From NCBI GenBank assembly GCA_964532005.1, contig CAZHER010000002.1, forward strand, positions 44,675 through 108,674: a DNA stretch of 64,000 bases, written 5' to 3'. Both the position numbers and the translations under genes were made by a program. The stretch's first letter is position 1. Every line of letters starts with the position of its first letter. The stretch is from CAYQEU01 sp964532005. GTDB taxonomy: Bacteria; Patescibacteriota; Doudnabacteria; UBA920. Shown piece after piece: positions 40,665 through 49,353 of the stretch. The notes beneath the pieces are model-generated. The model saw only the letters and a list, made by a program, of their open reading frames with translations. It was not told the origin of the DNA and searched no databases.

Positions 40665-41951
40665 TTGAATTTGTATTGGATTGTTGATCGGGGTAAGCAT
40701 CTTGAATCTCCGTTGTTACAGGAGGAGCTAGTGTTGGTTTTGGCATGGAGTCGTTTGGTGAAGCCGGAGTAGGGAACTTCTCTTGTTTATGGAATAAAGC
40801 CGGCGGCTGATAGATTGAACTAAAGGTTTGAGTAGTGCTTTTGCCGTTTTTAATTACTGTCCTAGACCAAGAAGCTTTCATAGAACCATCAGATTTTTTG
40901 TCGTACTGATACGGAGTCCCAAGTTTAACTTCACGGCTGTCTTTGGTGCCATAGAAATCGAAAACCAGAGTATTGGCATCTTTTAGGTACGGCCATACCA
41001 AAATACTTCCCGGTGTATCGTTGAGAAATTTGAGATCAATAACCCCAGGATATATGGTCGCATCTGTGCCTTGGGGAGCATAATATTGGACAGCATAGGA
41101 GTGATTTTTTCTTTGGGTAATTGGCAGACCAGCATCCATTGCCGCACGAAAAGTAGTTGAGGAAACTTGGCAAAGCCCGCCTCCAAGCTCAGGTACGGTA
41201 CCTTCTGCTTTAATAACAAGCTCTGGGACAAAACCAGCATAAGCTTCAACGGGACCTAGATATTTATTGAAACTAAACTCTTCTCCCTTAGCAATAATTA
41301 CGCCTTTAATTTTTGATACTCCTACTGCGATATTGGTTCTTCTGTTTTTAGGGCTACCGGAAAACCTGGACTCGCCGTGCCCGATGAGCTCTTTTATTCC
41401 TAGCTTGCTAGTATCGGCTAAAGGCCCAGGCAGTACTGTGTCAACAGCTAGTTCGGCTGTAGGTTGATTGGACTCAAGGTTGGATAAAACTTTTTTTGTA
41501 CTTTCATACAGGTTAAGGTTTCTGCCGGGGGTAGGCGGTATAAATTCTGTGGCCCTATTTCCTGATACANNNNNNNNNNTAATTTTCCTTCTTTAAGAGG
41601 GCTGTTGATTTCGGCACTGAATTTTTCTAGCCATTTGTAAACTTCAGTCGGGTTATGTGAGTATGTTTTATATTCTGAGCTTTTGTTGTTTTCTCTACCC
41701 AACGATGCGGAAATTAGTTCCGATACAGATGGTCGGTAATGGAGTAAGGAAATTTCAGGCATTTTATAACTGCCTTCCCACTCTTTTTTCAAATTTTCTG
41801 GGACAGTGACGGAATATTTTCCGCCGGAAAAGTTAAGTTCTGCTGCGCTAGATATTGTTGAATTGGAGAAATAGAAAAAAAGTGCAGCAGAAATACTGAT
41901 GCTTAAAATAAATGCAGTATTGAAATTTTTATTATTCTTTAGCTTTATCAT
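40657..41951 (-). CDS. VanW family protein, interrupted by an assembly gap
   Basis: One gene split by ten Ns. The N-terminal part has a membrane anchor (residues 14-31) and a wall-binding-like segment. After the gap the frame that matches VanW runs through NRATEFIPPTPGRNL, IGHGESRFSGSPKN, NIAVGVSKIKGVIIAKGEEFSF, ELGGGLCQVSSTTFRAAMDAG, to the YPGVIDLKF and C-terminal YQP stretches. The written 10 Ns put the two halves out of frame; a gap length of 2 modulo 3 restores it. VanW domains are linked to peptidoglycan but have no firm activity; the domain here follows a typical Y-type peptidoglycan-binding region. Confidence 0.85.
41570..41579. other. Assembly gap (10 N)
   Basis: Ten undetermined bases inside the vanW gene. 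The flanking coding frames do not join at this length, so the number is probably arbitrary. Confidence 0.98.
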
Positions 41952-42354
41952 TGGGATGAAAATCTATAAGAATCGCCTTTTTAGGAATTATGCCTTTTAT
42001 TTTGTCAGCCCATTCAATAACTGTGACGGTGTTGTCCTGCTTCCATATTTGCTCTAGCCCTAGGCTTGCAATGTCTTTTTTGGTATGAGCTCGGTATACA
42101 TCAAGGTGATACAGAAACAAAGGGTTTTCAGACCCCAATTTTCCGGGGATTTTGTATTCCTGCATGATCACAAAAGTAGGAGAACTGATATTCTGTTTTA
42201 CACCCAATGCTTTGCCTAGGTGCTTGGCAAAAGTTGTCTTACCGCTACCAAGCTCTCCCGACAGTGCAAAAATTTCTCCACCGCGGATAGATTTTGCCAG
42301 CTTTTTTGCCAGAGCTTCACCTTGGTCTACACGTATTCTGTAAGGCTTGGACAT
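41932..42354 (-). CDS. tsaE: tRNA threonylcarbamoyladenosine biosynthesis ATPase TsaE
   Basis: A 140-residue P-loop protein required with TsaB/TsaD for the t6A37 modification of ANN-decoding tRNAs. Walker A is LSGELGSGKTTFAK (31-44), switch I region SSPTFVIMQEY, then YHLDVYR and VIEWADKI. It overlaps the vanW start by 20 bases. A TAAAAT ends 5 bases before its ATG, so it should be leaderless and head the tsaE-vanW-ruvB run. tsaB is at 53726; tsaD is not in the window. Confidence 0.94.
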   Translation of the reverse strand: MSKPYRIRVDQGEALAKKLAKSIRGGEIFALSGELGSGKTTFAKHLGKALGVKQNISSPTFVIMQEYKIPGKLGSENPLFLYHLDVYRAHTKKDIASLGLEQIWKQDNTVTVIEWADKIKGIIPKKAILIDFHPNDKAKE

Positions 42355-42371
42355 ACTTTATTTTAGCCCGA

Positions 42372-42400
42372 TTGACGCAATTAGTAAAATCAGATATAAT
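42372..42400 (+). promoter_or_regulatory. Promoter of the DHH-like gene
   Basis: TTGACG (42372-42377), 17 bases, TATAAT (42395-42400), 26 bases before the ATG at 42426. Divergent from the tsaE promoter. Confidence 0.8.
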
Positions 42401-42425
42401 CGTAAATCAGCTCAAAATTTTCATT

Positions 42426-43574
42426 ATGGAACTTTCATTAGAACAACAAATTTTAGACTATTGGAACAAGTCAAAAAAGACTTTAATTGCACTACCGAAA
42501 AACCCTACTGCCGATAAAGTCAGTGCGGCAGTAGCTTTACGCGAGGTGTTGTTGAAAATGCAAAAACAAGCTGACATTGTCTGTCCAACAGCGCCTGTCG
42601 CAGGGAATTGGGATTTTTTAGGCAAACCTTTGGATATTAAACAGTCTTTGCCAGACCAGAATGTCTTGGTAGTAAGCTTAAATACCACAAAGGCTAAGCT
42701 GGACGAACTAAGCTATCAGTCTTTGTCAGACAAGGTTCAGATTTTTTTGAAACCCAAAGAAGGGTTGTTTTCCTCCAATGATATTGATGTTGCCGTAGGA
42801 GGGTCGGCTTACGATTTAATTGTTTCCGTCGGGGTGCAAAATTTAGAGATGCTCAACGACTTATATGACAAAAATTCTCAGATATTTTTTTCCACTCCCA
42901 AAATAAATTTGGACACAAATCCAGCGAATGAGTATTTTGGAACAATCAACTTAATTGATGTTACCGCAAGTTCGGTTTCGGAGTTAATGACCGGGTTAGT
43001 TGATAGTATGGAATCAGGGATAATAGATGAAAATATCGCCACAATTTTGATGGCCGGAATAATCGCACAAACCCACTCTTTTCAGGATTCTTCAACAACT
43101 CCTAAAACTTTGAATACCGCTTCAAAACTAGTTACACAAGGTGCAAGACAGCAAGATATTATTAAGACTCTTTATAAAACCAAAGACTTTGCATTGCTAA
43201 AGTTGTGGGGGCGGGCATTGGCCAGAGTAAAAACAGCCAAGAACGGAGAGTTGCTGTATTCATATTTAACATCATCTGATTTTATTAAGACTGGCTTATC
43301 GCTTGAGACTATGCCCGCTGTACTTTCGGAACTTATAGAAAATATTGCTGGGTTCCAGACTATTGCATTAATGGGAGAGCAGGGAACATCGACAGCATTG
43401 TTTATTGCAGGGTTGCCACATACCAATATAACCCAAATTGCTCAGTCAATTGGTGATTCTTTTTCAAGCGTTGCTTTACCAGCAGGATCTCAGCTATACC
43501 AGGCTGTAACTATAATTTTAGAGAATACAACACTGGAGCAAGCTGAACAAAAGCTTCTTTCGGCTATGGTATAA
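42426..43574 (+). CDS. DHH-family protein with degenerate active site
   Basis: A 382-residue protein with the overall layout of NrnA-type DHH phosphoesterases: an N-terminal Rossmann-like half, FGTINLIDVTASSVSELM (compare NVVDHSKSAVAELVYDF in the paralogue at 11001) and a DHHA1-like C-terminal half. The metal-binding motifs are lost: TADKVSAAVAL replaces the DGDxxGS site and NLDTNP replaces LDHHP, so phosphoesterase activity is unlikely. A further upstream frame is ignored because the promoter lies inside it. It is directly upstream of pilB and may act with it or bind a nucleotide. Confidence 0.75.
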   Translation: MELSLEQQILDYWNKSKKTLIALPKNPTADKVSAAVALREVLLKMQKQADIVCPTAPVAGNWDFLGKPLDIKQSLPDQNVLVVSLNTTKAKLDELSYQSLSDKVQIFLKPKEGLFSSNDIDVAVGGSAYDLIVSVGVQNLEMLNDLYDKNSQIFFSTPKINLDTNPANEYFGTINLIDVTASSVSELMTGLVDSMESGIIDENIATILMAGIIAQTHSFQDSSTTPKTLNTASKLVTQGARQQDIIKTLYKTKDFALLKLWGRALARVKTAKNGELLYSYLTSSDFIKTGLSLETMPAVLSELIENIAGFQTIALMGEQGTSTALFIAGLPHTNITQIAQSIGDSFSSVALPAGSQLYQAVTIILENTTLEQAEQKLLSAMV

Positions 43575-43575
43575 T
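43566..43575 (+). promoter_or_regulatory. Extended -10 upstream of pilB, overlapping a stop codon
   Basis: TGGTATAAT with -10 at 43570-43575; the TAA stop of the upstream gene (43572-43574) is part of the hexamer. The pilB ATG is 32 bases downstream. Confidence 0.55.
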
Positions 43576-43607
43576 TAGGTCAGACAAGACCTTTTGAAAT
43601 AAAAATT

Positions 43608-45272
43608 ATGGCTCATAATTTTTTAAGTCCGAGCCAGCAGGACCTGGTAAGGGTACTTAAAGAGCAAAATTTAGATCTTCATGAAAAAGAGGCCCAAAGC
43701 AAAGCCAAGTCTTTTGGCTTACCTTACATGAACCTCCACGCCTTCCCTATGGATCTGAATATAGTAGGGTTATTTACTGAGGATGAAGCAAAAGAATCCT
43801 CTAGCATTCCTTTCTATAAGGAAGGTCATGACTTGCGCATTGGCACAAATGATCCTGAGAACCCCTTGCTTGCTAGCAAAGTTGAGGAGTTAAGTAAAAA
43901 ATTTACCATCCTAGTATATTATATTTCAGAACAAAGTTTGCTTTCAGCTCTGAAATTGTTTAAAAAAATTACCCATCCTAAGCAAAAAACCAGCGATGTG
44001 GTTAGAATTGAGCCGGACACAAAATACTTGGCAAAAGTAAAAGATTTGGCTCCCGGACCAGAGAAAGTCTACCCGTCGGCAACCGAAGTTATAGCGGATT
44101 TAATGGGAGGTGCTTTGCAAATTGATGCTTCGGATATCCACCTTGAGCCCGAAGAGCATATTTTTAAAGTCCGGTACCGCATAGACGGAGTCTTGCAAGA
44201 CATAGTGCACATTGATCCAAAACAGCAAAATGCAATATTGGCTCGCATAAAAATGATTTCAAAGTTGAAACTGAATGTTACTAATGTTCCTCAAGACGGA
44301 CGGTTCACTTTTTATGTAGGTGAAGGAAAAGACGCCCGAGCAATTGATGTTCGTGTGTCATTTTTGCCTTCTGCATTTGGTGAAGCTGTGGTAATGCGTT
44401 TGCTGGGAACTTCTGCCACCAATTTGAAATTGGATCAGCTCGGTCTCCGCGGCAGGGCATACAAAATAATTGAGCATCAGCTAAGCAAGCCTAACGGCAT
44501 GATAATTACAACCGGTCCGACAGGAAGCGGAAAGACCACAACCTTGTACGCCTTTCTAAATGAATTGAATGAGCCAGGGGTCAAAATCATTACTTTAGAA
44601 GACCCGGTGGAATACAAGTTGGAAGGAATTCAACAAACGCCAATAGATCATAATGTTGATTTTAACTTTGCCAAAGGTCTGCGTGCTATCTTACGCCAAG
44701 ACCCTGATATTGTCATGGTTGGCGAAATTCGTGATGGAGAAACGGCCGACACTGCTCTGCAGGCAGCGCTGACTGGGCATATAGTTCTCTCCACAATTCA
44801 CACCAACGATGCGTCCGGAGCCATTCCACGACTCATAGTTATGGGAATAAAACCTTTCATTATCGCGCCTGCCATGAATGCAATTATTGCTCAGAGATTG
44901 GTAAGAAAGATTTGCCAAGCATGCATGCAGCCGACAGAGCTTACTAAAGAAAATATGGAGTATGTTAAAAAGATTTTGGAAGCAATTCCAGAAGCTGCTC
45001 AAGTGACACTGCCGGAGAAATGGCAATTTTATAAAGCTCCCGGATGTGATAAATGCAACGGTCTCGGATATCAAGGACGAATAGGGATTTATGAAGTCAT
45101 GGAAGTGGATGACAGTGTGAAAGAAATGATCGGGAAAGAAGCAACTGCAGTTGAGCTAAAACAGAATGCCATAAAAATGGGCATGGTAACAATGGTGCAA
45201 GATGGTTTGTTAAAAGCTTTAGATGGCATAACTGATGTAGAGGAAGTATTTCGGGTAGCAGGGGACTGGTAG
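43608..45272 (+). CDS. pilB: Type IV pilus assembly ATPase PilB/GspE
   Basis: A 554-residue secretion ATPase. Residues 1 to about 145 are the MshEN-like N-terminal domain; then come QIDASDIHLEPEEHIFKVRYR, Walker A GPTGSGKTTTLYAF (about 302-315), the Asp box LEDPVEYKLEGIQQ, Walker B DPDIVMVGEIRD, the His box and a zinc site CQAC (near 436) with CDKCNGLGY. It powers pilus extension from the cytoplasmic side. No other pilus gene is in this window. Its terminator follows at 45299. Confidence 0.96.
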   Translation: MAHNFLSPSQQDLVRVLKEQNLDLHEKEAQSKAKSFGLPYMNLHAFPMDLNIVGLFTEDEAKESSSIPFYKEGHDLRIGTNDPENPLLASKVEELSKKFTILVYYISEQSLLSALKLFKKITHPKQKTSDVVRIEPDTKYLAKVKDLAPGPEKVYPSATEVIADLMGGALQIDASDIHLEPEEHIFKVRYRIDGVLQDIVHIDPKQQNAILARIKMISKLKLNVTNVPQDGRFTFYVGEGKDARAIDVRVSFLPSAFGEAVVMRLLGTSATNLKLDQLGLRGRAYKIIEHQLSKPNGMIITTGPTGSGKTTTLYAFLNELNEPGVKIITLEDPVEYKLEGIQQTPIDHNVDFNFAKGLRAILRQDPDIVMVGEIRDGETADTALQAALTGHIVLSTIHTNDASGAIPRLIVMGIKPFIIAPAMNAIIAQRLVRKICQACMQPTELTKENMEYVKKILEAIPEAAQVTLPEKWQFYKAPGCDKCNGLGYQGRIGIYEVMEVDDSVKEMIGKEATAVELKQNAIKMGMVTMVQDGLLKALDGITDVEEVFRVAGDW

Positions 45273-45298
45273 TGAGAAACTATTGTGAAACATTCTCT

Positions 45299-45330
45299 AA
45301 AACTCCCTTATTTAAGGGAGTTTTAATATT
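45299..45330 (+). terminator. Terminator after pilB
   Basis: AAAACTCCCTTA (45299-45310) pairs with TAAGGGAGTTTT (45313-45324), followed by AATATTATATTG; strong stem, moderate T run. Confidence 0.8.
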
Positions 45331-45381
45331 ATATTGTCCTTTATAAATAAAGATTTTACGGGTAAAATAATTATATAGATT

Positions 45382-48168
45382 ATGGCAACAAAAAGTACAA
45401 AATTTAAATATATGCTCATAGATGGCAATGCCCTTGTTCATAGAGGGTATCATGCTATCCCAGGGCTTAGTACTAAATCGGGAGAACCCACAGGAGCTGT
45501 TTATGGTTTTACCTCTATTTTACTGCGGGCTATTAAAGAGCTGAAGCCAACCCATATTGCGTGTGCTTTTGATCTGGCAGGACCGACTTTTCGCCATGAA
45601 GAATACGAGGATTATAAAGGTACAAGAGTAAAAGCAGATGATGAGCTGTATGATCAAATACCAAGAGTAAAAGAAGTGGTCAAAGCTCTAAATATTCCCA
45701 TTTTTGAAGCTCAAGGTTTTGAGGCAGACGACGTATTGGGGACTTTGGCAACCCATATTTGCGAAACAGAAAACCATGATTGCGATGTAATGATAGTAAC
45801 AGGGGATTTGGATACTCTACAGCTGGTAAACAATTGTGTGAAAATTTACACCTTGCGAAAAGGGCTGACCGATATTGCTATTTATGACACAGATGCGATT
45901 TTTCAAAGGTACGGACTTACACCAAAGCAAATGTTGGAATTTAAGTCATTACGTGGCGACCCGTCCGATAACATTAAGGGTGTAAAGGGAATAGGAGAAA
46001 AGGGAGCAAGCGACCTGATACGCAATTTTGAAAGCGTAGAAGATTTATATAAGGAGATTAAAAAAAATTCAAAAAAAGTACAAAACAAAATTAAACCTAG
46101 AATATTACAACTGCTCAAAGATGGTGAGAAAGATGCAATACTTTCGCGCAGGCTTTCCGAAATAGTTTGCAACGTACCGCTCAACATAGAGCTGTTGAAA
46201 TATGAATTTACTAGGGTGAACCTAACCGCTGTTACAAAATTGTTTCAAGAGTTGGAGTTTAAGAGTCTTATAGATAAATTGCCAAAAAATTATTTGCCCA
46301 ATGGAGCAGCTAAAGAAAGCGAGACTGCAGACAGCCACCTTGATGTTGTTGAGCGGGCGGAAGTAAATAATATTACGGTAAAAGCAAAATATATATTGGT
46401 TGATACTCAGACGAAACTGGACAATTTGATCAAAAAATTGAAAATCCAAAAAGAAATTTCTATTGATACAGAGACAACCAGCATAAACCCCATTACCGCA
46501 AAGTTGGTCGGAATTTCTCTAAGCTTCAAGTCAGGCGAAGCTTACTATATTACGGCAGACTTGGTCCTGGGTAGCGCTGAGTTAAAAAATTTGATTTCTA
46601 GCAAATCTCTAAGAAAAATAGGGCAAAATATTAAATATGACTACTTGGTATTGGAGAATGAAGGTATACCAATGGCCGGTTTATATTTTGATACAATGAT
46701 AGCTTCTTATTTGCTCAACGCAGGGACAAGACAGTACAGTTTGGATACTTTAGCTTTTAATGAACTAGGGTACCAGATGCAGGCTATTACTGAGCTAATA
46801 GGAACTGGAAAGAACGCACTGACAATGGACCAGGTCCCTGTAGAAAAAGTGAGCTGGTATGCGTGTGAAGATGCAGATATCACTTTGAGACTTGCTAAAA
46901 TTTATGAGCCATTGTTGAAACAGGAAAAATTAGTCAGCATTTTTGATACCATAGAAATGCCGCTTATAGAAGTGCTGGCCAATATGGAGCGCAACGGGAT
47001 TTTGTTAGATACGGAATTGTTGCGCCGCCTATCTAGTGAAGCAAATTTACAGATTGTGAAGCTGGAGAAGGATATTTACAATCTTTCCGGAGAAGAATTT
47101 AATATCAAATCCCCAAAACAGTTAAAGGAAATCCTTTTTGATAAGCTAGGGCTTGAATCAGTTAATAATAAAAAAACAAAAACTGGGATTTCTACAGCAG
47201 CAGGCGAATTGGAGAAAATGTTGGGCCAGCATCCCATAGTGGAAAAAATTATGCAGTACAGGGAAGTGACAAAATTGGAATCAACGTATTTGTCAGCTTT
47301 ACCAGAAATGGTAAATAAAAAAACTGGACGTTTGCATACCAGCTACCAACAAACCATTGCTGCAACTGGACGACTTTCTTCCACCGACCCAAACTTGCAA
47401 AATATTCCAGTAAGAGGAACAGGGATTGGCGCGGAGATTAGAAAAGCTTTTGTTGCCCAAAAAGGATATAAGTTAGTATCGCTGGACTACTCTCAAATCG
47501 AGTTGCGCATTGTTGCGCACATTGCCCAAGATAAAGCAATGCTGGAGACTTTCAAGAGGAATGAAGATATTCATATGGCTACTGCCATGGCGGTATTTGA
47601 TTTGCCAGCAGAGAAAGTGACAGACGATATGAGACGAGACGCAAAGACTATAAACTTCGGGATTCTCTACGGGCTTTCCAGCTTTGGATTATCCAGCAGG
47701 ATTGGCGAGATTTCTCCAGGGGATGCCAAGGAATTTATTGAAAAATATTTTGAGGCATATCCCGAGGTAAGAAAATATATGGATAAAACCAAAGATGAAG
47801 TTAATCAATTGGGGTTGGTAAAAAATGAATTGGGTCGCATCCGCAAGTTTCCGGAAATTCGATCTTCCCAATATTTTATACGGGCAGCAGCAGAGCGAGC
47901 CGCAATAAATTTTCCCATCCAAAGTTTACAGGCTGACATTATTAAAATGGCAATGATAAACATATTTAGAGAAATAAAAAACAATCCTAGTGAAGTAAAA
48001 ATGTTGCTCCAGGTTCACGATGAGTTAGTGTTTGAAATCCGAGAAAATAAAGTAGATCAGTGGGTTGGAAAATTAAAGCCGTTGATGGAAAATAGTTACA
48101 AACTTTCCTTGCCGATACGGGTGGATTCAAAAGTAGGAGACAGTTGGGGCGACATGGAAAAACAGTAA
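45382..48168 (+). CDS. polA: DNA polymerase I
   Basis: A 928-residue three-domain polymerase. The 5'-3' exonuclease (1 to about 290) has MLIDGNALVHRGYHA and GFEADDVLGTLA; the 3'-5' exonuclease has the intact Exo I motif ISIDTETTSIN (Asp near 360) and YDTMIASYLLN-like Exo II region; the polymerase has LDYSQIELRIVAHIAQD (motif A near 700), RRDAKTINFGILYGLS (motif B) and LLQVHDELVFE (motif C near 878). It fills gaps and removes primers. TAAAAT lies about 13 bases before the ATG; no Shine-Dalgarno. Confidence 0.97.
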   Translation: MATKSTKFKYMLIDGNALVHRGYHAIPGLSTKSGEPTGAVYGFTSILLRAIKELKPTHIACAFDLAGPTFRHEEYEDYKGTRVKADDELYDQIPRVKEVVKALNIPIFEAQGFEADDVLGTLATHICETENHDCDVMIVTGDLDTLQLVNNCVKIYTLRKGLTDIAIYDTDAIFQRYGLTPKQMLEFKSLRGDPSDNIKGVKGIGEKGASDLIRNFESVEDLYKEIKKNSKKVQNKIKPRILQLLKDGEKDAILSRRLSEIVCNVPLNIELLKYEFTRVNLTAVTKLFQELEFKSLIDKLPKNYLPNGAAKESETADSHLDVVERAEVNNITVKAKYILVDTQTKLDNLIKKLKIQKEISIDTETTSINPITAKLVGISLSFKSGEAYYITADLVLGSAELKNLISSKSLRKIGQNIKYDYLVLENEGIPMAGLYFDTMIASYLLNAGTRQYSLDTLAFNELGYQMQAITELIGTGKNALTMDQVPVEKVSWYACEDADITLRLAKIYEPLLKQEKLVSIFDTIEMPLIEVLANMERNGILLDTELLRRLSSEANLQIVKLEKDIYNLSGEEFNIKSPKQLKEILFDKLGLESVNNKKTKTGISTAAGELEKMLGQHPIVEKIMQYREVTKLESTYLSALPEMVNKKTGRLHTSYQQTIAATGRLSSTDPNLQNIPVRGTGIGAEIRKAFVAQKGYKLVSLDYSQIELRIVAHIAQDKAMLETFKRNEDIHMATAMAVFDLPAEKVTDDMRRDAKTINFGILYGLSSFGLSSRIGEISPGDAKEFIEKYFEAYPEVRKYMDKTKDEVNQLGLVKNELGRIRKFPEIRSSQYFIRAAAERAAINFPIQSLQADIIKMAMINIFREIKNNPSEVKMLLQVHDELVFEIRENKVDQWVGKLKPLMENSYKLSLPIRVDSKVGDSWGDMEKQ

Positions 48169-48185
48169 AGGCAAACAAAAAAAAC

Positions 48186-48216
48186 AAAAGCGGGGCTTAA
48201 GAAGGGCTCCGCTTTT
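48186..48216. terminator. Terminator between polA and the exported protein gene
   Basis: AAAAGCGGGGCTT and AGGGCTCCGCTTTT form a 13-bp stem with G-U pairs and an AAGA loop. Confidence 0.8.
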
Positions 48217-48238
48217 GATATGAAAATGAAAATAGTAA

Positions 48239-48835
48239 CTAGAAAGAAAAAGTTCGACTCACCCTGAACTCATTAGTTTCTTTGCCGAACCGGTAAGAAA
48301 CTTCCCAGGCTCCGAGCTTGTCATTTCGGCGAACAAGTGGTCCTGTCTTGACATCACATTCGCTGTGCTGGCAGAAAAATGTGGTCGAAAGCCCGATATC
48401 GTATCTTTTGCTGACAGCTCGGGTAACATCACCTATGTCCATTGAAGTGTACGGTTCGGTTTTGCCGCTCACGTTAATGAATCTGGAAATGTACGCTCGT
48501 GCTTTCCACTTGTCCTTTTCGGCTTCGACGTAGGTCCCAACCGTAATCCCTTTTTGACCATGGCTGCCAAAAGTTGCAAAGACGATTGGTGTGACGACAA
48601 GAGCTTCCTTGTAGTTAAAGCTTTTTCCGATGCCAAGAGAAAATTCATGTTCTCCTTCCTCTTTGACATGGACAAAGCTGGCGATGAAACCTTTTCCCAG
48701 CCTACGAGAATACTCTTCGTATTCATAATACGGGTAACCGCCCCGTACTTCGACGTAATTTGCTTTCTCCTCGCTTTGAGCGAAAGCAGTAGTTACCGCC
48801 GCGACAACTACCAAAATAACATACATAATTTTCAT
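48239..48835 (-). CDS. Exported beta-barrel-like protein
   Basis: A 198-residue protein starting MKIMYVILVVVAAVTTAFAQ, a classical signal peptide with AFA-Q cleavage near residue 19. The mature part alternates hydrophobic and polar residues in strands (EFSLGIGKSF, VTPIVFATFG, KWKARAYISRFINV, RYDIGLSTTFF, AWEVSYRFG) and ends NEFRVSRTFSF, with a C-terminal Phe, as in outer-membrane beta-barrels. Start chosen at 48835 because of the TAAGGAGGGGG Shine-Dalgarno 11-18 bases before it. It is more GC-rich than its neighbours by eye. Patescibacteria are not expected to have a classical outer membrane, so the role and origin are puzzling. Confidence 0.75.
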   Translation of the reverse strand: MKIMYVILVVVAAVTTAFAQSEEKANYVEVRGGYPYYEYEEYSRRLGKGFIASFVHVKEEGEHEFSLGIGKSFNYKEALVVTPIVFATFGSHGQKGITVGTYVEAEKDKWKARAYISRFINVSGKTEPYTSMDIGDVTRAVSKRYDIGLSTTFFCQHSECDVKTGPLVRRNDKLGAWEVSYRFGKETNEFRVSRTFSF

Positions 48836-48941
48836 CGTTGATTCCCCCTCCTTAGGGTTGCTTGCACTTACCAAAAAGATTCCCGAGCAATATTCGGATT
48901 TCTCAATATATCAAATCCAACCGATTTTGTAAATGCTAAAA

Positions 48942-48963
48942 AACTCCCTCATATGAGGGAGTT
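48942..48963 (-). terminator. Terminator after rpsT
   Basis: AACTCCCTCATATGAGGGAGTT is a perfect 22-base palindrome; on the minus strand it is followed by TTTTAGC. Confidence 0.85.
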
Positions 48964-48968
48964 AGAAT

Positions 48969-49238
48969 TTACTTTTTGCCCAGTTTGTTTATTGACTTGG
49001 CGAGCCTGGATTTTTTTCTAGAAGCTGTATTTTTGTGCAATACTCCTTTTTTGACAGCTTTGTCCATTGTGGACATTGCTTCCTTGAGCGCAGTCACCGC
49101 ATCTGTAACATTGGTTTCAACCACAAACTTTTTTACTTTTTTTACTGCTGTCTTAAACTTGGATTTGGTTTTTAAATTGTTGGCCCGGCGTCGGTTTGAT
49201 TGCCGCATTGCCTTAGCGGCAGATTTAGTATTTGGCAT
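48969..49238 (-). CDS. rpsT: 30S ribosomal protein S20
   Basis: An 89-residue basic, all-helical protein that binds the bottom of 16S rRNA. The start MPNTKSAAKAMRQSNRRRANN matches the family (one residue beyond its core), followed by KSKFKTAVKKVKKFV and the C-terminal VLHKNTASRKKSRLAKSINK. Encoded alone, with its own terminator. Confidence 0.97.
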   Translation of the reverse strand: MPNTKSAAKAMRQSNRRRANNLKTKSKFKTAVKKVKKFVVETNVTDAVTALKEAMSTMDKAVKKGVLHKNTASRKKSRLAKSINKLGKK

Positions 49239-49353
49239 AGATTGTGTTAGTAATGTTGGCTTTGCGTCTTATCCTTTTTAGACACGGCGGGAAAGTTCGT
49301 AAAGCTATACAATCTTAACAAAAAACTTTAATGTTTGCAATAGCACGCCCCGG

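Noticed and set aside
40983..41249. 88-codon minus-strand frame inside vanW
   Set aside because: It is an out-of-frame shadow; the VanW frame is continuous and conserved through the same bases.
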